From contig OZ220724.1 of NCBI GenBank assembly GCA_965116715.1, positions 3,286,001-3,350,000 on the forward strand: a stretch of 64,000 nucleotides of DNA, read 5' to 3'. The DNA is from Poriferisodalis sp965116715. GTDB taxonomy: Bacteria; Actinomycetota; Acidimicrobiia; Acidimicrobiales; Poriferisodalaceae. The notes beneath the pieces are model-generated. The model had not been told where the DNA came from. It worked only from the letters and a program-made list of their open reading frames with translations, and did no database searches. The position numbers were made by a program, and so were the translations under genes. Below, in pieces: positions 58,801-64,000 of this stretch. Numbering within the stretch: the stretch's first letter is position 1; each line of letters opens with the position of its first letter.

Positions 58801-58973
58801 CGCAGGACCGAGGAAACTCGTACTGGCTGTACGTCGTGGAGCGAGCGGGGACAGATGGCCCTCAGTTGGTAGCCATTCAAGACCCGGCAGGCAAGGCCAA
58901 GACGTTTATGTTCGATCGCGGTTGGCGTTCGGTCGCGGCAGACGACGAACGTGCAGGGAGCTTCGAACAATAG
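55845..58973 (+). CDS. GHKL (Hsp90/sacsin-like) ATPase fused to C-terminal DUF3883/NO VEIN nuclease-like domain
   Basis: A 1042-residue protein. Residues about 8-230 form a GHKL ATPase: N-box ELLQNAEDAL with Glu41 and Asn45, lid-region SHYGIPFDEKDVRGVCGVAE, and G2 box GRFGVGFKSVY from residue 102. A long middle part (about 240-900) has no domain I can name. Residues about 926-1030 match the DUF3883 / NO VEIN C-terminal domain, whose PD-(D/E)xK-like core is visible as Asp948 (PGFDLYRG) and Glu963-Val-Lys965 (CEVKAM). Base composition is visibly lower in GC than the surroundings, with codons such as ATA, AGA and TTA, suggesting horizontal acquisition. It stands alone between housekeeping genes. 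A stand-alone defence or nucleic-acid-quality role is possible but inferred. Confidence 0.85.
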   Translation: MTSNYVQIRKDNEDEYSPGALRMVELLLADLYADRAHFIYELLQNAEDALRRRTGWSGPRTVTFDLDGAGLRVSHYGIPFDEKDVRGVCGVAESTKDQTSIGRFGVGFKSVYAFTDRPEIHSGTEAFAIENFFFPVAIEPMQKNEDETLITIPFSANSEGNKETIAKALFDLGTSSLLFLSEIDEIVWTIDGSLVGHYLRESVAKEPSVRQVTVVGHESSESEIGDQWLVFSQPVYAESGEYRGEVEVAWNKQVDADGQETIAPARRSPLVVYFPTVLETHLGLLIQGPYNTTPSRENVRESDAWNQMCMEETGELIVNSVRWLRDVGMLSADVLECLPIVPDKLEGSIFMRLHEQTKLAVAHHELLPTAEGGYVASKDACLGRTDDLRRLLAPDQLASLLDHDEPLQWLHGSISRDRTPTLRGFLMQELGVQEVTPDMLLQRLTREFLEEQTDEWIVRLYRFLGSQKALRQRAESLPIVRLFDGSHVPPFDGGAPLAFLPGSSETSFPTVRASVCSTTEAMEFLESLGLSEPDPVDNVVRHVLPKYDIDSTVVADEEYAADISVILAASRTDSHSQREKLGDALGSATWVKSVDGVGTSGLWSRPTDVYLATERLQQLFDGVTDVRVVDNSVACLRGEETRNLLERAGASRHLRLQDVQCDLSDDELVVIRRSSGLEKSTWDRIEDKGIQGLDELLDSLLRLDHSDRRARAGELWSALGDLYRRGGAGAFQTTYSWSFNRDSRRVTFPSAFVRQLNDRPWVPDSSNNLRLPALVFFEETGWEPNSYLQSIVEFKPSALSLLARETGIEAGLLDLLLDMGVTSEAALRERLGITQEEGERVTATMENGIQSLPRERRQDSLASELSANEESEYDADSSDAVTLRQPPGATRPRDFVSYVAVTSGAADDADPDELEHAARMDLEASAIEFILDREPDWRRTRTNNPGFDLYRGPSIDSATQWCEVKAMTGTLDDRPVGMSAVQFECAQDRGNSYWLYVVERAGTDGPQLVAIQDPAGKAKTFMFDRGWRSVAADDERAGSFEQ

Positions 58974-59323
58974 CGGGCGGGGGGATGCCGATTCGTTTGG
59001 TTGGTTGGGAGACCCGCAGGTGAACTAGCTGTTCGTCGTTCTGCACAAGCACACCTTGAGACTCCCCAGGATGTGGCGCACATGGGTCAAGTTGGCCTTG
59101 CTGCGTGACTCACCGATCCCCGTTACTGCTGTGGCAGCGTCAACGGCCACGAAGTGCGAGTCACAATCCGCGGCGCCCGTTGACGACTGATCTCGACGGT
59201 CCCGAGCCACCACCCGAATTCAGCCTCATCGCGTAGACCTCAACTCTGCACGTCGCCATACTCGTTGCTGGCGATCGCGCGGGCGCATGCACTGCCGGTG
59301 GCCTGGATCCGGTCGCAGGGCCG
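58974..59323. other. 350-nt gene-poor spacer downstream of the GHKL-DUF3883 gene
   Basis: No convincing gene. The minus strand holds a 62-codon open frame (59025-59213) and, in another frame, a 37-codon tail ending IASNEYGDVQS with a stop near 59246. Neither has a ribosome binding site or a family I recognise, and they could be decayed remnants. No tRNA, hairpin terminator or direct repeat marking an insertion boundary was seen. Confidence 0.5.
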
Positions 59324-60118
59324 ATGCAGCAGGTCAGCGCGCCGCACGCAGACAAGGAATCAGGGCGTACCGGTGCGCAAGTGGGTGAGCCCTACTGCGT
59401 AGCCTCGGCCGAGGTGTCTGACGAGGGCGGGGACGAGCGGGCGACGGCTGATGCCGTCGACGGAGATCCTCCGGTCGCCCAGCCCGTCATCAGCGACGCG
59501 GACCGGAAGCGGATGCAGCTGCTGGCTGCTGTGCCGGTGGGGTTTGCACTTGCGGCGTACGCGGGTCAAATCTTCTTCGCTGCCCTGATCGCGCGGGCGC
59601 CTCTGCTGTTGCTGTCGCTCAACGCGACCGACCCGATCCTGCTCGGCGTTGCTCATCAGGCCCCGCTGTGGGCGTTCATGGTGATCGGACTCACTCGCCT
59701 GTTCATCACCGACCCGTTCCTGTACCGGCTCGGCTACGACTACGGCCCCAATGCGAAGGCCTACCTGGCCGGCGAGTTCGGTGCCCGCAGCCGCATCATC
59801 CGCACCATGGACTGGCTGGAGCGCTGGTTCCCGCGAGCGGGCTGGCTGCTGCTGTTCGCCATCCCTGGCTATCCGATGTGCTTGCTGTCGGGCATCGCAC
59901 GGATGCGTCAATTGCCCTTCGTGGTGGTGAACCTCGCCGGCACCTTCACTCGTCTGGCGCTGGTGTGGTGGGTTGCCGACCTGTTCTCGGGGCCCCTCGG
60001 AGCGGTCATCAGGTTCATCAACCGATACTCGATCCCGTTCACCGTGGCGATGTTCGTGCTGGTTGCCGTGCAGACGGTCCGCAATCAGCGCAGAGCTGCT
60101 GGGTCTCCGAAGGAGTAG
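59324..60118 (+). CDS. Polytopic membrane protein, possibly DedA/VTT-like
   Basis: A 264-residue protein with a 60-residue hydrophilic head, then about five hydrophobic segments. Between helices it has FLYRLGYDYGPNAKAYLAGE and DWLERWFPRAGWLLLFAIPG followed by YPMCLLSGIARM. The conserved-looking RWFPRAG...PG...SGIARM pattern recalls the VTT/DedA (SNARE-associated) scaffold, proteins tied to lipid scrambling or flipping, but the match is weak. Start uncertain: ATG 59324, GTG 59381 or later; the head is not conserved in character. ftsK follows after 24 nt. Confidence 0.65.
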   Translation: MQQVSAPHADKESGRTGAQVGEPYCVASAEVSDEGGDERATADAVDGDPPVAQPVISDADRKRMQLLAAVPVGFALAAYAGQIFFAALIARAPLLLLSLNATDPILLGVAHQAPLWAFMVIGLTRLFITDPFLYRLGYDYGPNAKAYLAGEFGARSRIIRTMDWLERWFPRAGWLLLFAIPGYPMCLLSGIARMRQLPFVVVNLAGTFTRLALVWWVADLFSGPLGAVIRFINRYSIPFTVAMFVLVAVQTVRNQRRAAGSPKE

Positions 60119-60129
60119 CCCGACCTCGG

Positions 60130-60135
60130 TACTCT
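60130..60135 (+). promoter_or_regulatory. -10 box (TACTCT) for leaderless ftsK
   Basis: TACTCT lies 7 nt before GTG 60143. Confidence 0.5.
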
Positions 60136-60142
60136 CGCTGAG

Positions 60143-62524
60143 GTGAGTGCGCGCGGCGCCGCCGGAGCTGATGATTCGAAGAGCACGCCGAAGCCGTCCA
60201 CGCGCGATGGCTCCCGCGGTGGGCTCTCGGGTGTAGTTCGCAATGCCCTGAGCGGACGGTCCCGCGAGATTGTGGCGCTGTCGCTGTTCGCGCTCGCCGT
60301 GATCTGCGCGTTGGGCCTGCTGGGCGACCGAGCGGGTGTGGTGGGACGCGTCCTGGAGACCGCGCTCGCGGTCTTGCTGGGCGTATTCCGCTACGTGGTG
60401 CCGATCTTGCTGGTCTGGATCGGCGTTGCGCTCGCCCGCATGACCGCCTCGGAACGAAGCGGCCGTATCGCCTTCGGCCTCAGCATGCTCACGATCGCCT
60501 TCGCCGCAGCCGCACACCTGTCCGGTTCCGCTGACGGCTTCGGATCGCTGGAGGACCTGCGAGGCAGTGGGGGAGTGCTGGGTGCCGTGGTTGCCGAGCC
60601 CCTGCGTCGCCTCATCGACGATCCCGCGACCTGGGTCCTGCTGCTGCTGGTGATGGTGTTCGCCGTCATGATCGTCGCCAACATCGGCCTCGGTCAGGTC
60701 TTGAGATGGATCTGGGCCGGTCTGTCTGGGTTGGGCCGGACGCTGAGCGGATCGCTGTCCAAGGGCGCTCGAAGCCTGCAGAAGGTCGGCGACGATCCCG
60801 AGCCGCCGTCGTTCGGCGCAGAGCAGTACGACCTGGAGGCTGAGCCAGCAGGCCAGATTCCGGGTCTGGATCCGGCCGCTACGGGTTCCAGCGAGTCAGT
60901 CGCCGATGGGCCGATTGCTGATGAGGCGGGCTTCGAGCCGTCGCCGCCCCAATTCGTGGAGCCTCCCTCCGACGGCGCTGTCCCGACACCTGTGCCGGTG
61001 GCGGGCGCGGGCAGCAAGAGCACCGGAGCTAGCAGTCAGCGTCCACGCTGGAAGCTGCCGAAGAAGTCGATGCTGAAGCGCAGTGGCACGCAGCAATTCG
61101 ATCGGGCGCAGTTGTCGGCAGGGGCCGAGGCACTGGTGGCGGCGCTGGCCAGTCACGGCGTGGACACCCAGGTCACCGGCTGGGAGCCTGGGCCGACGGT
61201 CACGCGCTACGAGCTGAAGCTGGGCCCGGGGGTGAAGGTGTCGCGCGTCACTGCGTTGCACAAAGACATCGCCTACGCCATGGCTGCCGCCGATGTCCGG
61301 ATCCTGGCGCCGATCCCGGGCCGGTCGGCGATCGGCATCGAGGTTCCCAACTCCGACCGTCACCTGGTGGCGCTGGGCGACATCCTGTCGGCCAAGGCCG
61401 CAGCAGAGGCGATGCACCCGCTCGAAGTGGCGATGGGCAAGGACATCTCGGGCCGTGAGGTCATGCTGAACCTGGCGACGATGCCCCACGTGCTCATTGC
61501 CGGCGCGACCGGCTCGGGCAAGTCGTCGTGCATCAACTCGATCATCTCGTCGCTGCTGATGAGGTCCACGCCTGACGAGGTGCGGATGATCCTCGTCGAC
61601 CCCAAGCGAGTCGAGCTCGGCCAGTACGACGGCCTGCCGCACCTGCTGACCGCAGTCGTGACCGACCCGCGCAAAGCCGCCAATGCCCTGGCGTGGGTGG
61701 TCAAGGAGATGGAGCGCCGCTACGACGTGCTGTCAGAGGCGGGCTTCCGGGACATCGCCGGGTACAACGCGGCCGTGCTCGACGGCGCCCTGCACAGCGA
61801 CGAGAGCGAACTGCTCGGCAATGACCAGCCGTACGAGTCGATGCCGTTCATCGTCGTGGTGGTCGACGAGCTGAACGATCTCATGATGGTGGCCGCACGT
61901 GACGTCGAGGACTCCATCACCCGGCTGGCCCAGATGGCCCGGGCCGTGGGCGTCCACCTGGTCGTGGCCACCCAGCGCCCGAGCGTGAACGTCATCACCG
62001 GCGTGATCAAGGCCAACATTCCCAGCCGGCTGGCATTCGCCGTGTCCAGCCTGGCCGACAGCCGGGTCATCCTGGACCAGCCCGGCGCCGAACGGCTGGT
62101 GGGCCAGGGCGACATGCTGCTGCTGTCCGCCAACTCCAGCACCCCGCGCCGCATCCAGGGTGCGTGGGTGAGCGAGTCGGAGATCGCCCATGTGGTCGCT
62201 CACTGGCGCCGTCAGGCGCCCGACGTCGCCTACGTCGAGGGCGTGGAGGGCACGTCGGACGCAGACGGCACCAGCGTGCTGCCGGGCGGCACCACCGGCG
62301 ATGCGGACGATGACGAACTGCTGCGCCAGGCGATGGCCATCGTGGTGGAAACCCAGCTCGGCTCGACCTCGATGCTGCAGCGCAAGCTGAAGGTCGGCTT
62401 CGCCCGCGCCGGACGGCTCATGGACCTGCTGGAGCAGCGGGGCGTCGTCGGCCCGTCGCAAGGCTCCAAGGCCCGCGACGTGCTGATGACCCCCGAGGAG
62501 CTGTCGGACGCGCTGGGGGACTGA
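60143..62524 (+). CDS. ftsK: DNA translocase FtsK/SpoIIIE
   Basis: Septal DNA pump that clears chromosomes and activates Xer recombination; xerC is about 32 kb upstream. The N-terminus has about four membrane helices (residues 40-195), a Pro/Ser/Gly-rich linker, then alpha/beta motor domains with VTRYELKLGPGVKVSRV, Walker A GATGSGKSSCINS, LVDPKRVELGQYDGLPHLL, a Walker B VVVDELNDLMM (the usual Ala after DEL is Asn), and ATQRPSVNVITGVIKANIPS. The C-terminal gamma domain (QLGSTSMLQRKLKVGFARAG) reads KOPS sites. GTG start by promoter spacing. Confidence 0.96.
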   Translation: MSARGAAGADDSKSTPKPSTRDGSRGGLSGVVRNALSGRSREIVALSLFALAVICALGLLGDRAGVVGRVLETALAVLLGVFRYVVPILLVWIGVALARMTASERSGRIAFGLSMLTIAFAAAAHLSGSADGFGSLEDLRGSGGVLGAVVAEPLRRLIDDPATWVLLLLVMVFAVMIVANIGLGQVLRWIWAGLSGLGRTLSGSLSKGARSLQKVGDDPEPPSFGAEQYDLEAEPAGQIPGLDPAATGSSESVADGPIADEAGFEPSPPQFVEPPSDGAVPTPVPVAGAGSKSTGASSQRPRWKLPKKSMLKRSGTQQFDRAQLSAGAEALVAALASHGVDTQVTGWEPGPTVTRYELKLGPGVKVSRVTALHKDIAYAMAAADVRILAPIPGRSAIGIEVPNSDRHLVALGDILSAKAAAEAMHPLEVAMGKDISGREVMLNLATMPHVLIAGATGSGKSSCINSIISSLLMRSTPDEVRMILVDPKRVELGQYDGLPHLLTAVVTDPRKAANALAWVVKEMERRYDVLSEAGFRDIAGYNAAVLDGALHSDESELLGNDQPYESMPFIVVVVDELNDLMMVAARDVEDSITRLAQMARAVGVHLVVATQRPSVNVITGVIKANIPSRLAFAVSSLADSRVILDQPGAERLVGQGDMLLLSANSSTPRRIQGAWVSESEIAHVVAHWRRQAPDVAYVEGVEGTSDADGTSVLPGGTTGDADDDELLRQAMAIVVETQLGSTSMLQRKLKVGFARAGRLMDLLEQRGVVGPSQGSKARDVLMTPEELSDALGD

Positions 62525-62640
62525 TGGCCGCTGTGTACCCGAACGACGCCCGGCGTGCCCAGCGGGTATCGGAGAAATCCGCTTCGCCGATTGCCCCGAC
62601 GGATGAAAGAATGCCGTCTGACGCTGACGGAGGTTGTTGA
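62524..62640 (+). CDS. Possible 38-residue ORF coupled to ftsK
   Basis: ATG 62524 overlaps the ftsK stop (TGATG) and reads to TGA 62640, giving a hydrophilic 38-residue peptide (MAAVYPNDARRAQRVSEKSA, then 18 more residues). Only the overlapping junction supports it; it resembles no family I know and may be chance. Confidence 0.25.
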   Translation: MAAVYPNDARRAQRVSEKSASPIAPTDERMPSDADGGC

Positions 62641-62650
62641 CAGTCGGGGT

Positions 62651-62673
62651 CTCTCGAGAGAGTGGGGGTACCC
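62651..62673 (+). promoter_or_regulatory. Two adjacent perfect palindromes before the last gene
   Basis: CTCTCGAGAG (62651-62660) and GGGTACCC (62666-62673) lie between a TTGACA hexamer (62637-62642) and ATG 62675. They look like operator or structured-leader elements; no -10 at standard spacing from TTGACA was found. Confidence 0.45.
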
Positions 62674-62674
62674 G

Positions 62675-64000
62675 ATGACTATTGCTAGTCAATCCGACAC
62701 CTCGCTCATCGAGCTGTCGAGCCTGCTAGGCGCCCAACGCGATGCAATCCTCCGAAGTGTCGGAGGTCTCCAGCTGATTCCGGAGAACGCTACGAAGTGG
62801 ATTCGGTTCGAGCGCCTGGTTGAAGCCGCGCGCGCTTCGGTACTCACAGAGCGTTCACAGGGCGTTAGTGGGACTCGGCTTCGGCATCTTCTGTCACAGG
62901 CGCCCATCGCCGCTCCGGAGATTCTCAGAGCCGAAGATCCGTTCGAACATTCCTTCGTTGCGTCAATCAAGTTCTACGGCGGCGAGTATCTGGCAATCAG
63001 CGGCGGCGTGAGCAACATCTCGACCGGCTGTCAGATGCTCTTGGAGGCAGTCCGAGATCTCGACGACATGCATCGAGAGGTACGCGACCGGCTGCTGGGG
63101 GAGGCGCGGCTGCTGCTTTGGGTGTCGGACACCATTTGCAGACGCGTTGGGCTCCAGCGCTGGCAGCTGCCCGAGTTCGAGACGAGCGCTCCTCTCAGCG
63201 TGCCGCCGTCCGATGAGCTGGAGCGCTTCAGCTCCGCCGTGGTGTTTGCCAGATCAGAGATCGAGCGGAGATTCCGGGGCGAAGTGTCTGTTGAAGACCT
63301 CCTCTGGCCAGGCGACGTGGAGGAGCATTCGCGCAGCGCCGACTCGCCAACCGACGATCGTGCCTGTCTCTACCCGTTTGATGTCCTCGCCGAGGCGGAT
63401 CGCTTGGTAGTGCCGCTGCCGAGCTTGCTTACTGCAAGTGTCGTGCACCGTTTGCTCGCGCGTGTAGTAGAGCAGGATCTGCAGGACGCTTTGCTCGCAT
63501 CGCTCAATCAGGTGCTGCTCGGCCATATCGAACGTCACTGTCGGCGAATGGCGTGGCGTCCCGTCAGGCTGCCCAACTTGGGGCCTGCGGCAGATGAGGT
63601 ATGTGACGCCATCTATCGGATAGACGTCGACAAGGTGGCGCATGTCGTCACGATTGTCGACCACTTGCGCGGGTACCAAAAGGGCCGGCCATGTGCATCG
63701 GCTGATGCGCGAGGCATCGAACGCGCTGTCCATAGACGCATGCTTCAGGTTCGCAAAGAAGTCAGGGCCTCGTCGGACGCTACTGAAGTGATGCATCTGG
63801 CGGTGAGCTTGCCCTTGGGCCGGGCACTTGCGGTCGGCCTCGGGTCAAGCCACGTTTCCGCCGAGAACCTCATCTTGGATATGACACTCGATGATCTCGA
63901 GGTGATGGCTCATCAGGAAAGGGACGATTCGTTAGGACTTTGGAAGTTCGCAAGGGCGGTGGACTCGCAGAGGAGCGCGATTCCCCCAGGTGTCACGGGC
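62675..64000 (+). CDS. Unrecognised large protein, 3' end outside the window
   Basis: ATG 62675 opens a frame of 442 codons that is still open at the right edge. No transmembrane segment, signal peptide or known catalytic motif is obvious. The sequence is mostly helical in character, with Arg/Glu-rich stretches (VRDLDDMHREVRDRLLGEA; VVEQDLQDALLASLNQVLLG) and a few Cys and Trp. Base composition is lower in GC than ftsK, with codons such as TTA, ATA and AGA, hinting that an accessory region begins here. I cannot name a family. Confidence 0.7.
   Translation, partial: MTIASQSDTSLIELSSLLGAQRDAILRSVGGLQLIPENATKWIRFERLVEAARASVLTERSQGVSGTRLRHLLSQAPIAAPEILRAEDPFEHSFVASIKFYGGEYLAISGGVSNISTGCQMLLEAVRDLDDMHREVRDRLLGEARLLLWVSDTICRRVGLQRWQLPEFETSAPLSVPPSDELERFSSAVVFARSEIERRFRGEVSVEDLLWPGDVEEHSRSADSPTDDRACLYPFDVLAEADRLVVPLPSLLTASVVHRLLARVVEQDLQDALLASLNQVLLGHIERHCRRMAWRPVRLPNLGPAADEVCDAIYRIDVDKVAHVVTIVDHLRGYQKGRPCASADARGIERAVHRRMLQVRKEVRASSDATEVMHLAVSLPLGRALAVGLGSSHVSAENLILDMTLDDLEVMAHQERDDSLGLWKFARAVDSQRSAIPPGVTG

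Noticed and set aside
59025..59213. A 62-codon minus-strand frame (MVARDRRDQ...)
   Set aside because: No ribosome binding site, no recognised family and no coupled neighbour; kept only as a possible remnant.
62637..62642. TTGACA as a sigma-70-type -35 box
   Set aside because: No TAnnnT-like -10 lies 16-19 nt downstream; the only TA-containing hexamer is 26 nt away inside a palindrome.
1..64000. CRISPR arrays, tRNA, rRNA, tmRNA, SRP RNA or insertion sequences
   Set aside because: No regularly spaced repeats, cloverleaf-like sequences or transposase genes were found by eye in the gaps; a covariance-model search was not possible.

Overview
This window is a GC-rich (roughly two-thirds G+C) actinobacterial chromosome segment. 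The best guess is the class Acidimicrobiia or a close relative. The evidence is the GTP-dependent PckG, an alpha-methylacyl-CoA racemase-like protein, a SepIVA-like coiled-coil protein next to DUF177/YceD, the gene order comM-dprA-xerC-LytM-rpsB, and many genes that start 6-8 nt after a TAnnnT box, as in leaderless actinobacterial transcripts. No rRNA, tRNA, CRISPR array or insertion sequence was recognised.

Layout. 1-3747: the N-terminal part of a UvrD/PcrA helicase diverges from a four-gene unit (cytoplasmic metal/cobalamin-receptor-like protein, CoA-transferase family III racemase, DUF4145-like protein, four-helix membrane protein). 3793-5940 (minus): pckG and a small cold-shock-like protein. 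6046-24781: a long housekeeping run, fakA-recG, rsmD (minus), a zinc-ribbon microprotein, coaD-sepIVA-like-yceD-rpmF-plsX-acpP-rnc-fpg-like-smc-ftsY-ffh-rpsP-khpA-rimM-trmD-rplS-yraN. It links phospholipid and fatty-acid supply, ribosome and RNA maturation, chromosome condensation and protein targeting. 24795-25123 (minus): two tiny coupled genes. 25368-48367: comM-dprA-xerC-LytM-like-rpsB-tsf-pyrH-frr-cdsA-dxr-rseP-ispG, then rimP-nusA-infB-rbfA-truB-ribF-rpsO-pnp. 48498-55537: dapB and a Tat-exported molybdopterin oxidoreductase, facing a minus-strand block of rnj-dapA, a winged-helix-like protein and an acyl-CoA ligase.

55845-58973 is the clear outlier. It is an AT-richer 1042-codon gene encoding a GHKL (Hsp90/sacsin-like) ATPase fused to a C-terminal DUF3883/NO VEIN-type PD-(D/E)xK nuclease-like domain. 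Gene-poor spacers of about 300 nt flank it within otherwise dense housekeeping DNA. It is the best candidate here for an undescribed, possibly defence-related, system. Beyond it lie a polytopic membrane protein, ftsK and, at the right edge, an unrecognised gene of at least 442 codons preceded by two perfect palindromes.

Other unusual points are an Fpg-family protein lacking several key residues (Pro2, the beta-turn Lys, two zinc Cys), a LytM/M23 protein lacking the metal-binding residues, a His-rich insertion in FakA, two 3'-end in-frame tandem repeats at overlapping gene junctions, and a recurrent leaderless promoter pattern that resolves many start codons.
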